A stretch of DNA of 64,000 bases from a virus: the IMG/VR virus record IMGVR_UViG_3300047552_000145, positions 1 through 64,000 of that record; one strand, 5' to 3'. A program made the position numbers and the translations under genes. This document shows, in pieces, positions 6,206-14,015 of this stretch (its first letter is position 1; every line of letters begins with the position of its first letter). The notes beneath the pieces were generated by a model. It saw only the letters and a list, made by a program, of their open reading frames with translations. It was not told where the DNA came from and searched no databases.

Positions 6206-6967
6206 ATGGCGACAAAGCGCACAGCAAAACTTCTAGATAATGATTTAAGTGAAAAACCAAAAGATGTTAAAGTAAATAACTCTTTGAAAATTAGGATCGA
6301 TGATTTAAAAACTTTTGATCCATTAACTGCACATCAGAAAGACTTTTACGACGCTTATAAGCGACAAGATTATTTTATTGCACTACACGGTGTAGCAGGT
6401 ACAGGCAAAACATTTATTGCACTGTATAAAGCACTTGAAGAAGTTCTTGATAAGAGCAATCCGTTCAATAAGATTATTATCGTTCGTTCTGCAGTACCTT
6501 CTCGCGAAGTTGGTCACTTGCCAGGAGATTTAAATGAAAAGACAGAAATCTACAGACAACCATACCAGCAAATCTGTACCACTCTCTTTGGAAGACCTGA
6601 TGCCTACCAACGGTTGGAAGAGCAACACCACATTGAATTTATTTCTACATCGTTCATCAGGGGTATGTCATTCGATGATGCAATTATCATCGTTGACGAA
6701 ATGCAAAACCTAACCTATGAAGAGATCGACACGGTTATGACTCGTGTTGGTTATCGTTCGAAGATTATCTGGTGCGGTGATTATCGCCAAACCGACTTGA
6801 ATAAGAAAAAGAATGACATGTCTGGTATTCTTAAGTTCTTTGAGATCGCTCAACATATGAGAGCTTTCACTAGAATTGAGTTTACACCCGATGACATTGT
6901 TCGTTCATCACTAGTGAAAGATTATATCCTCGCCAAACTAAGATATGAGGATTATGTAGAGAAATAA
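6206..6967 (+). CDS. phoH: PhoH-like P-loop ATPase
   Basis: The 253-residue product has a Walker A GVAGTGKT (about residues 63-70), a Walker B IIIVDEMQN (about 152-160) and a downstream IWCGDYRQTDL block, all typical of the PhoH family. PhoH proteins are ATP-binding and helicase/nuclease-related; phoH is one of the most frequent accessory genes in aquatic phages, and is a phosphate-starvation gene in E. coli. The N-terminal 45 residues are a Lys-rich extension. It overlaps the next gene at 6967. Confidence 0.93.
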   Translation: MATKRTAKLLDNDLSEKPKDVKVNNSLKIRIDDLKTFDPLTAHQKDFYDAYKRQDYFIALHGVAGTGKTFIALYKALEEVLDKSNPFNKIIIVRSAVPSREVGHLPGDLNEKTEIYRQPYQQICTTLFGRPDAYQRLEEQHHIEFISTSFIRGMSFDDAIIIVDEMQNLTYEEIDTVMTRVGYRSKIIWCGDYRQTDLNKKKNDMSGILKFFEIAQHMRAFTRIEFTPDDIVRSSLVKDYILAKLRYEDYVEK

Positions 6968-7620
6968 TGAAGACATTTATACATCATGATTTTGCGAAAT
7001 TAGAGAGGGATACTTTTGCTGACGGGCGACGTGTTTACGTTACACCTGAAGGTAAAAAGTATCCTTCAGTCACATCCATCACTGGAGTTAATAGCACATT
7101 TAACAAGAGTGCTTGGATTCAACGTGTTGGTGTGGATGAAGCAAATAGAATTACTCAGCGAGCACTTGACCGTGGTACTCGCATTCACTCGTTCTGTGAA
7201 AATTTCTTACTTGGTAATGAAGTAAAGATTGATATGTTCGATCAAGATATGTGGAGCACAATGCTACCTCTCTTGAATAAGATCGACAATATCCACTGCC
7301 TTGAAACACCACTATATTCTGACTTCTTGCAAGCAGCTGGTACAGTTGACTGTATTGCCGAGTATGAAGGTAAGTTATCCGTCATCGACTTTAAAACTTC
7401 TTCGAGAGTAAAAGAGCGCAATGATATTCATAACTACTTTGAACAGACTGCGGCTTATGCTGTTATGTTTGAAGAACGTACAGGTATTCCAATTGGTCGT
7501 TTAATTATCTTGATGGTGATTGATGACGACGCACCAAGAGTATTCATTGAAAAGCGTGATGGTTGGATTGCAGGTTTCCGTAAGTCTAGAATGGACTACA
7601 GGCAGAAGTATGGAGTATAA
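6967..7620 (+). CDS. PD-(D/E)XK nuclease, RecB/Cas4-like exonuclease
   Basis: A 217-residue protein with the nuclease core AGTVDCIAEYEGKLSVIDFKTS at about residues 126-147: an Asp (VD), then DFK, the D...(D/E)xK signature. An upstream RGTRIHSFCE block at about 70-79 supplies the conserved His/Glu. QTAAYAVMFEE after it is the usual QxxxY motif. Related phage enzymes are single-strand exonucleases in replication or recombination. It overlaps phoH and the next oxygenase gene. Confidence 0.85.
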   Translation: MKTFIHHDFAKLERDTFADGRRVYVTPEGKKYPSVTSITGVNSTFNKSAWIQRVGVDEANRITQRALDRGTRIHSFCENFLLGNEVKIDMFDQDMWSTMLPLLNKIDNIHCLETPLYSDFLQAAGTVDCIAEYEGKLSVIDFKTSSRVKERNDIHNYFEQTAAYAVMFEERTGIPIGRLIILMVIDDDAPRVFIEKRDGWIAGFRKSRMDYRQKYGV

Positions 7621-8164
7621 GAAAAACGAGTGGTGGGTTACTCCAGTTTGGGAGATTGACACTGGTCTTTCTTCAGACTATAATGCTCGCTTACTCTATG
7701 ATTTAAAGACTTTTGGAAAGAAGTCTTACAACATATGGAATGAAGATATTCCCTCACTTGGACCATTGAAAGCCAAGGTTATTGAAGCGTTGAGTAATAC
7801 AGTCAAGGATTATTTCCCCGATTATTATCCTTACAATCCAGTCATCTATAATGGTTGGGTGCAGTTTCATAAAACTGGCGAGATGCTTCACGTTCATGAC
7901 CATGGTGGTGTAATCGTCGCTTGTGTCTATTATGTTAAGGCACCAGAGGACAGCGGGGATCTTTTATTAATAGATCCTAGAGGAAGCGTTAATTGGGACT
8001 GGGAAACTGATGGGATTGATGGTGCCAAATATAAACGTGTTAAACCGAAAGAAGGTAAATTGGTTATCTTCCCAGGATATGTTATGCACGCAGTAGATCC
8101 GAACAACTCTAAAGATGAGCGGGTCAGTATCGCCATAAATATTCATAACCATATAAATACTTGA
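7610..8164 (+). CDS. 2-oxoglutarate/Fe(II)-dependent oxygenase
   Basis: Start chosen at ATG 7610 (MEYKKNEWWVTPVW), a normal beginning for this phage family; the upstream extension to 7520 lies inside the nuclease gene. In 184 residues it shows LHVHDHGG at 93-100 (iron ligands His94 and His96 or Asp97), a beta-strand block VIVACVYYVK, the distal His160 in YVMHAV and Arg171 in ERVSIAINI for 2-oxoglutarate. This fits the PF13759-type phage 2OG oxygenases, which hydroxylate proteins or small molecules. It lies directly before the Cys-rich peptide, so that peptide is a candidate substrate. Confidence 0.87.
   Translation: MEYKKNEWWVTPVWEIDTGLSSDYNARLLYDLKTFGKKSYNIWNEDIPSLGPLKAKVIEALSNTVKDYFPDYYPYNPVIYNGWVQFHKTGEMLHVHDHGGVIVACVYYVKAPEDSGDLLLIDPRGSVNWDWETDGIDGAKYKRVKPKEGKLVIFPGYVMHAVDPNNSKDERVSIAINIHNHINT
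8152..8159 (+). promoter_or_regulatory. T4-type late promoter box TATAAATA
   Basis: An exact match to the T4 late -10 consensus TATAAATA, inside the last codons of the oxygenase gene and 27 bases before ATG 8187. It is the only perfect match found at a gene boundary in the window and indicates late expression of the Cys-rich peptide cassette. Confidence 0.7.
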
Positions 8165-8186
8165 GATATACATCAAAGAGGTCAAC

Positions 8187-8573
8187 ATGACAACCCCAGC
8201 ATCAGGACAAATAGCCATTAGCGATCTTATCGCAAACCAAGGTAACTTGGGATATGCTAATGCATTAAGTTGGTTAGATTCCAACACAAAAGATAGTGTC
8301 AGCGATTTAAACTCTGCTCATAGCAGAGCAACATATCAACGTAACGTTGATGGTAACTGTAATAATGGTAACTGTACTGAGTCTGGCGCAAATTGTGGTA
8401 ACATTAATTGTGTGAACTGTTTGAATTGTAACACTATTAATTGCACCAACTGCGATACTCGAGAGTGGATGCAAGGTAACTGTAACTGCGCTTGTACATA
8501 TAACTGCACCCAAAACACTCGTTCATATAACTGTAACTGCGACTGTCTAGTTTGCGCTTGCGCTTGCTGGTAA
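8187..8573 (+). CDS. Asn-Cys-rich peptide, candidate modified-peptide (RiPP-like) precursor
   Basis: The 128-residue protein has two parts. Residues 1-57 hold no Cys and start with SGQIAISDLIANQGN, which resembles N-termini of phage structural proteins. Residues 58-128 contain 18 Cys, 13 of them directly preceded by Asn (GNCNNGNC, INCVNCLNCNTINCTNC), and the chain ends CACACW, so Trp128 is C-terminal; another Trp is at about 94 (REWMQ). AGAGG lies before ATG 8187. A SPASM radical SAM gene follows 15 bases later and halogenase, oxygenase and B12-type radical SAM genes are adjacent, so it is a likely substrate. Alternatives are a metal-binding (metallothionein-like) protein or a disulfide-rich virion decoration. 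No known RiPP class is matched. Confidence 0.75.
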   Translation: MTTPASGQIAISDLIANQGNLGYANALSWLDSNTKDSVSDLNSAHSRATYQRNVDGNCNNGNCTESGANCGNINCVNCLNCNTINCTNCDTREWMQGNCNCACTYNCTQNTRSYNCNCDCLVCACACW

Positions 8574-8588
8574 TATAAAAGGAATATT

Positions 8589-10031
8589 ATGATTTTTGAG
8601 ATTTTATCATCACACCCAACTCATGGTAATAAAACATTTTACTATGATAATGAATTTAACGTTTTAAAAGATGCTGATGGGAATGTTTTTGAATACCCTG
8701 AAATTCAGAAACCTGAAATGCAGGAAACACGTGCATTTTCCAAGGATGCCCCTCTTAAGAAATCAAAAGATATTAATTTAATTAAGATTCAACTTGGATT
8801 GTCTTGTAACTATACTTGTGATTATTGCTCACAAAGATTCGTTGAACGTCCACCAGAAACTTCAAAGAAAGATATTGACGCTTTTCTTTCTAAGCTAGAT
8901 GTACTTAACATCACAGAAGAACAAGGCATCAAATTCGAGTTTTGGGGTGGTGAGCCTTTGGTTTACTGGAAAACTCTAAAACCACTGACCGAAGCTATCC
9001 GTGAAAAGTATTCTCACTGGTCTAAGAACCAACCATTATTCAGTATGGTTACTAACGGTTCTTTGTTAACACGAGAAATCTGTTCTTGGTTGTACTTCAT
9101 GAACTTTAATATTGGTATCAGTCACGATGGTCCTGGTCAACACGTTCGTGGTCCAGACCCATTCGATGATCCAGAAAAGAAAGAGATTATTCTCGAGTTC
9201 TACAACATCATGCACGAGCAGAACCGCATCAGCTTCAATACTATGATGAACCGTAGAAACACCAGCCGTAAAGCTGTTCGTGATTGGTTCGTTGCGCTCA
9301 CTGGTAAAGAAGACGTTCGTATAGGTGAAGGTAATTTCGTAGACGCTTATGATGAAGCAGCTATTGAAAACTCTTTACAGTCATATAAAGAACACTTTGA
9401 GTACCGTCGTCAGGCATTCCAAGAATTAATGTCATCTGGTAGCAGCCTGAACTTTGGTAACACTCTTGCTAAAGTTGATATGTTCACTCGCGAAGTTCTA
9501 ACTCACTTTGAATCCAAGTATACTGGACAGAAGTGCGGTATGGATGATGAACATACTATTGCTATCGACTTGAAGGGTAATGTGGTTACTTGCCAAAACG
9601 TTTCTATTATGGAAACAAGTAAGAATGGTGAATCACACCTTGGTGGTAGCCTTGATGATTACGATAACGTTGAAATCAAATCAGCCACTCACTGGAAGAA
9701 CAGAGACGTGTGTGTTAAGTGCCCTGTACTACACTTATGTAAAGGTTCTTGCATGTACCTTGATGGTAAGTATTGGGATGTTACTTGCGACAGCGCATAT
9801 TCTGATAACGTTTCTTTGTTCGCAGTGGCATTGACTAGAATCACTAATGGCTATGTTCCTTATGCTATTTCTTCTAAGGAACTACCACCCCATAGACAAG
9901 ATATTTGGGGAACTATTTTAAAACACGAAGAAAAACCAAAAATGAAAACTATCCCAATCAAGGTAGTGGCTGAGGTCATTGGTAAGATTGACGATGTTGA
10001 AGTTTATGGTAAAACACGTTTGGAGAATTAA
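8589..10031 (+). CDS. SPASM-domain radical SAM peptide maturase
   Basis: A 480-residue enzyme. The radical SAM cluster motif is C73xxxC77xxC80 (SCNYTCDYC), followed by FWGGEPL (about 118-124), the usual second conserved block. The C-terminal part has Cys-rich SPASM signature segments: CGMDDEHTIAIDLKGNVVTC, then CVKCPVLHLCKGSC and a last Cys in DVTCDSAYSDN. SPASM enzymes bind two extra 4Fe-4S clusters and modify peptides (thioether or C-C crosslinks) or mature sulfatases. Its nearest neighbour is the 18-Cys peptide; pairing of the two is inference. A poorly conserved N-terminal segment of about 60 residues could bind the peptide leader. Confidence 0.9.
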   Translation: MIFEILSSHPTHGNKTFYYDNEFNVLKDADGNVFEYPEIQKPEMQETRAFSKDAPLKKSKDINLIKIQLGLSCNYTCDYCSQRFVERPPETSKKDIDAFLSKLDVLNITEEQGIKFEFWGGEPLVYWKTLKPLTEAIREKYSHWSKNQPLFSMVTNGSLLTREICSWLYFMNFNIGISHDGPGQHVRGPDPFDDPEKKEIILEFYNIMHEQNRISFNTMMNRRNTSRKAVRDWFVALTGKEDVRIGEGNFVDAYDEAAIENSLQSYKEHFEYRRQAFQELMSSGSSLNFGNTLAKVDMFTREVLTHFESKYTGQKCGMDDEHTIAIDLKGNVVTCQNVSIMETSKNGESHLGGSLDDYDNVEIKSATHWKNRDVCVKCPVLHLCKGSCMYLDGKYWDVTCDSAYSDNVSLFAVALTRITNGYVPYAISSKELPPHRQDIWGTILKHEEKPKMKTIPIKVVAEVIGKIDDVEVYGKTRLEN

Positions 10032-10658
10032 ATGCAAATTACTTTACATGACCAAGTCGAAGCCTTGAAGCAGATTGAAAGTGTGACGCTTGTTTATTGT
10101 AATGAACCAGACTTAGATGTTAGAACGCAGGTTGGTGATGAACCAGCTATTGCGTTCAACATTGAACGAGGCGAGAGGCTTGTAACTCTTGTTATACCAG
10201 ATTCATATTGGTCTACAACTCCATTTACACCAGAAGCAGGTGAACACGTTAAGGGTTGGTTAGACTTTATGGATCAACAAGATATCAAAACTCAAACATT
10301 TTGGTATCGTCTGTCTGAGGATAGATTCGTTCGTTTAAAAGGTACGTTGAAGATTGCTGACGAAGACTTGCCAGAGAATGCTAAGTTACTAGCTGAAGCG
10401 TATGCATCAGTTGATCATGTAACTGGCGTCAAAGTCCGTAAAATTATTGATTATAGATTAGTCAGCGAAGTAGGTTGTACTGAAGCGTTACAGTTTTATT
10501 GTATGATTGATATTCCATCTTTACAGAGTGAGTATCATATCAATATGTACTGCCCTAAAAACATTTGGGATAAACCAGAAGAGTTTGAAGGTCAAAAAGT
10601 TAGATTACTTGAACAAGTTAATATTAGAATCGAACAAAGCAAACAATTATTTGGTTAA
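10032..10658 (+). CDS. unknown protein inside the modification cassette
   Basis: The 208-residue protein begins at the base after the maturase stop. It is acidic, mixed alpha/beta, and has no recognised catalytic motif; Cys occurs at only a few places (VYCNEP, GCTEAL, YCMIDI, MYCPKN). The segment DIPSLQSEYHINMYCP looks like a beta-strand pair. Its place between the maturase and the halogenase suggests a substrate-binding or partner role, perhaps like a RiPP recognition element, but no such fold can be demonstrated here. Confidence 0.65.
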   Translation: MQITLHDQVEALKQIESVTLVYCNEPDLDVRTQVGDEPAIAFNIERGERLVTLVIPDSYWSTTPFTPEAGEHVKGWLDFMDQQDIKTQTFWYRLSEDRFVRLKGTLKIADEDLPENAKLLAEAYASVDHVTGVKVRKIIDYRLVSEVGCTEALQFYCMIDIPSLQSEYHINMYCPKNIWDKPEEFEGQKVRLLEQVNIRIEQSKQLFG

Positions 10659-10660
10659 TT

Positions 10661-11851
10661 ATGAATAAATTTGTTATTATCGGCGGTGGCACTGCAGGGT
10701 GGGTCACCGCTTTGACCATTAAGAAGTATGTACCATACTGTCATGTTACAGTTATTGCTAGTTCAGAAATTGGCATTCTTGGTGCAGGTGAAGGTGTAAC
10801 ACCACACTTCAATGAGTTGATGAATGATTTAGATATCACCATGTCAGATATCTTCAAACACACCAAAGCCACGTATAAGCGTGGTATCAAGTTTACTAAT
10901 TGGAACGGTGATGATACACATTATTACCATCCATTCTGGGATGACAAGAGCGCAGTACATTTTGACGCTTCATTGCTGGCCAAATACTTACAAGGCGTGG
11001 CGCTATCCCGTGGTGTTGAGTTAATCGACGACCAAGTTATCAATATCAATTCTAAGAACGGAAATATTACTTCCTTTGTCCTTAAAGGTGGACAGAACGT
11101 TGAATCTAATTTTGTGTTCGATTGTTCTGGTTTACACCGTCTAATTATTGGTAAGCACTATAACGTTGAGTGGAAACCATACGATTCAATGTTGCCGTGT
11201 AACCGTGCTTTACCTTTCTTTATTCAAAGTGATGATGAGAAACCTGAATATACAGAAGCCATTGCCATGAAATATGGTTGGGTTTGGAGAATTCCCGTTC
11301 AAGGGAGATATGGTTGTGGTTATGTATTTGATAAGAGATATATTAGCGATGAAGAAGCTATTGCAGAACTCAAAGAGAAGTTTGGTGATATAACTATCCC
11401 TCGCGCATTTGATTTCAAAGCAGGTGCCTTTGAAAAGACTTGGGTGAATAACTGTATCGCTATTGGATTGTCTGCTGGTTTTACTGAACCACTAGAAGCA
11501 ACTTCTATCTGGATTCAAATCCTTTCACTTCGTCATTATCTACTACAACATGCTGCTTATGTTAGAGGCGATCTAAGAGTGGTAAACTCTTATAATGAAT
11601 ATGTCGCAAACATCAACAAATATATGGCTGACTTTATTCACAGGCACTATCTAACACAAAGGTCAGATAGTGGTTTCTGGAAAGAATTCAGAACCAAACA
11701 ACCTTCACCAAAATATGTTAAAATGGTTGATGATATTAAAGAGAGAGTGGCAACTTATCACCTTTCTTATATCAATATCACCAATGGTATGAAGTATGAA
11801 TCACCAGTTGTACCTGACAGCTGGAATGTTATTATTGATGGGACTCGCTGA
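10661..11851 (+). CDS. flavin-dependent tryptophan-halogenase-family enzyme (first copy)
   Basis: A 396-residue protein with FAD-binding GGGTAGW at residues 8-14, the catalytic-type lysine K73 in ATYKRGIKF, the family-defining WxWxIP motif (W207, W209) and the SAGFTEPLEATS block (E276). All key residues of tryptophan halogenases are therefore present. Length is shorter than classical PrnA-like enzymes (about 530), mostly in the C-terminal part. Family members add Cl, Br or I to aromatic carbons with FADH2; a cyanophage member, VirX1, prefers iodide in the literature. A Trp or Tyr of the Cys-rich peptide is a plausible target. It needs a flavin reductase, not seen here, presumably from the host. 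Confidence 0.92.
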   Translation: MNKFVIIGGGTAGWVTALTIKKYVPYCHVTVIASSEIGILGAGEGVTPHFNELMNDLDITMSDIFKHTKATYKRGIKFTNWNGDDTHYYHPFWDDKSAVHFDASLLAKYLQGVALSRGVELIDDQVININSKNGNITSFVLKGGQNVESNFVFDCSGLHRLIIGKHYNVEWKPYDSMLPCNRALPFFIQSDDEKPEYTEAIAMKYGWVWRIPVQGRYGCGYVFDKRYISDEEAIAELKEKFGDITIPRAFDFKAGAFEKTWVNNCIAIGLSAGFTEPLEATSIWIQILSLRHYLLQHAAYVRGDLRVVNSYNEYVANINKYMADFIHRHYLTQRSDSGFWKEFRTKQPSPKYVKMVDDIKERVATYHLSYINITNGMKYESPVVPDSWNVIIDGTR

Positions 11852-13347
11852 TGGCTAATTGTGTTATATTATCGGGTGGTACATGGAGTCCGGATGGATG
11901 GTGTACAGTTAAGAGGTCTCTTGGACCATATCGCCTAGCATCATCTCTAGAAGACCATGGTTATTCGTCATTTATTCTAGACTATGTTGAAAACTTTACA
12001 ACTGAAGAAGTCATCAAAGCCTTAGATAAGCACATTGGCGAAGATACTATTTGGTTCGGCTTTTCTTCTACGTTTTTCTGGTTGAAACAAACTCAACAAA
12101 CAAACGCCAGAACAGGTAGCGATGAGTTGAATGAGATGTATTATGATAATTATGATGAAGTCAAAAAGGTTATCGACTTTGTAAAAAGTAAAGGTGTTAA
12201 GATCCTTTATGGTGGATCAAAAGCACCATACTTTTCTCTGAATGATGTTGATTCCAGTATTGACTATTATGTTACTGGTAATGCTGATAACTCAATCATT
12301 GATATTACGAATTACCTTGCTGGTAAAGTAGATTCTATTCAGCATTTGAACGATCGTACTATTGATTCCACAAAATATCCAGAACCTGATGTAAAGAATA
12401 TTCCAACACGCTGGTGGAATCATAATATTATGTGGGGTGAGGGTTTACCTCTTGAACTATCGCGTGGTTGTATTTTTAAATGTAAGTTTTGTGATTTTCC
12501 ACTAACTGGCAAGAAGAAAGGTACATACCTCCGAGACCCTGAACAGATTAAAGATGAAATGATTAAGACGTGGGAAGCTCATGGTACTGATTCATACTTC
12601 TTCACCGACGATACTTTCAACGACGATAATGATAAACTGGAAGCCTTGCATAAAGTGTTTACCAGCTTACCATTCAAACCTAAATTCGCATCATATCTTA
12701 GAATTGATCTGATTAACAAATATCCACACCAAGCAGACTTACTATCTGAAATGGGTTTGGTTGGAACATTCTTTGGTATTGAAACTCTTCAACCTGACTC
12801 AGCAAAAGCTATTGGTAAAGGTTTACACCCAAACAAAGTTAAAGATCGTTTATACTGGTTGAGAGAACAGTGGAAGAATACAGTAAACATTGAAGCTGGT
12901 TTTATCCTCGGTTTACCATATGATACACTGTCATACTTCAACGATTTGTTAATGTGGACGTTGGAGAAAGATAATCCAATCCAGTGTATCAACTATTACC
13001 CTTTGATGTTATTTTATTACAAAGATCATAAAGAGCTTCAACGTTATTCTTCTGAGTTTGCCTTGAACCCAGAAATTTATGGTTACACTTTTGACAATAG
13101 CATCTCCAGCTGGCAGTTGAAGTCTCAGAAGCTAAACTATAATATGTGCTTGGATATATCCAAGAAGTTTAGTGATTTAAGAAAACCTCTTAATCAAATT
13201 GCTGGGTTCTATACAATCACGAGTTTAAACACTGGCGTTCCACTTGAGGATATCTACACAATGACGCAAGTTGATATTCAAAAGAAATACAATATCCCCG
13301 AAATGAACGCTAACCGTGTTGCTGAATATAAGGGTATGGTTTTATGA
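11851..13347 (+). CDS. B12-binding-type radical SAM enzyme
   Basis: The 498-residue product has a Rossmann-like N-terminal domain (about residues 1-160; ILSGG start, FGFSSTFF and ILYGGSKAP blocks) resembling cobalamin-binding domains, though no clear DxHxxG cobalamin motif is seen. The radical SAM motif is C207xxxC211xxC214 (GCIFKCKFC). A C-terminal helical region of about 100 residues follows. Members methylate unactivated carbons or rearrange substrates. It overlaps the halogenase stop (TGATG) and the next gene by ATGA, so these genes are translated together. Substrate unknown. Confidence 0.85.
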   Translation: MANCVILSGGTWSPDGWCTVKRSLGPYRLASSLEDHGYSSFILDYVENFTTEEVIKALDKHIGEDTIWFGFSSTFFWLKQTQQTNARTGSDELNEMYYDNYDEVKKVIDFVKSKGVKILYGGSKAPYFSLNDVDSSIDYYVTGNADNSIIDITNYLAGKVDSIQHLNDRTIDSTKYPEPDVKNIPTRWWNHNIMWGEGLPLELSRGCIFKCKFCDFPLTGKKKGTYLRDPEQIKDEMIKTWEAHGTDSYFFTDDTFNDDNDKLEALHKVFTSLPFKPKFASYLRIDLINKYPHQADLLSEMGLVGTFFGIETLQPDSAKAIGKGLHPNKVKDRLYWLREQWKNTVNIEAGFILGLPYDTLSYFNDLLMWTLEKDNPIQCINYYPLMLFYYKDHKELQRYSSEFALNPEIYGYTFDNSISSWQLKSQKLNYNMCLDISKKFSDLRKPLNQIAGFYTITSLNTGVPLEDIYTMTQVDIQKKYNIPEMNANRVAEYKGMVL

Positions 13348-13994
13348 TAGTTGAAAACATTTTTGGTTCACCTGTTGTTAGAGTTAAGTGTGAAGACACT
13401 AGCTTATGGCGCAATGAAACTCTTAACAACAGCATCGAGATGATGTATAAGTCACCAGTGGTTATTAACCGTGTGCGAAATCAAGTTGGTGATTCTCATT
13501 TCGGTGCTGGTATGACTACAGTTGGCCAACCATATCCACTAGTCACTCTCCCAGGAGTCAAAGGGTTAAGAGACTGGGTTAGACAAACATTACTCGATGC
13601 TAGACCAGCGCTTGGGTTTGAAGGTAAAGGTACTGATGTTCGCTTTAAAAGAAGCTGGACTAACCGACTACTCAAAGGTGGCTATGGTTTATGTCATAAT
13701 CATACAAAGATTGATAATTACATGGAAATGTCTGGGTATAGTTCTACAGATTTTAAACCAGATGTTGTTTCGATCTTCTATGCTGATGTGCCAGAAAACA
13801 GTTCCAACTTGGTATTCATAAAAGACGGTGCACCTGATACTAGGATTGAGGATTATCCAGCTGAAAGACAACATTGGTTACAACCTATCGAGGGTGAACT
13901 TGTAATGCATACACCTGAGGTCTGGCACGCTGTAAGTATGCATATGTCAGATATTCCAAGAAATGTTTTTGTTTTTGACATTGACTTCCAATAA
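13344..13994 (+). CDS. putative 2OG-Fe(II) oxygenase-like protein
   Basis: A 216-residue protein that resembles the phage 2OG oxygenase group: a His-rich segment GLCHNHTKIDNY (about 114-125) followed by a strand VVSIFYADVP, then GELVMHTPEVWHAVSMH and IPRNVFVFDIDF, giving the distal His and Arg in the usual order. The His/Asp ligands are less canonical than in the gene at 7610, so assignment is moderate. Its N-terminus (VENIFGSPVVRVK) also fits this group. It closes the modification cassette; its stop codon lies inside the tmRNA promoter. Confidence 0.65.
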   Translation: MIVENIFGSPVVRVKCEDTSLWRNETLNNSIEMMYKSPVVINRVRNQVGDSHFGAGMTTVGQPYPLVTLPGVKGLRDWVRQTLLDARPALGFEGKGTDVRFKRSWTNRLLKGGYGLCHNHTKIDNYMEMSGYSSTDFKPDVVSIFYADVPENSSNLVFIKDGAPDTRIEDYPAERQHWLQPIEGELVMHTPEVWHAVSMHMSDIPRNVFVFDIDFQ

Positions 13995-14009
13995 ATAATC
14001 AGGTATAAT
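13981..14009 (+). promoter_or_regulatory. sigma70-type promoter of the tmRNA gene
   Basis: TTGACT (13981-13986), 17-base spacer, TATAAT (14004-14009). The -35 box lies in the end of the preceding gene. The spacer also contains ATAAATA (13991-13997), so a late box overlaps the early promoter; expression may therefore run early and late. Confidence 0.8.
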
Positions 14010-14015
14010 ATAGGT

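Noticed and set aside
8343-8573. Repeated GGTAACTGTAAC-like units taken as a possible CRISPR array or tandem repeat
   Set aside because: Units are short, unevenly spaced and follow the codons of the Asn-Cys peptide; there are no spacers of equal length.
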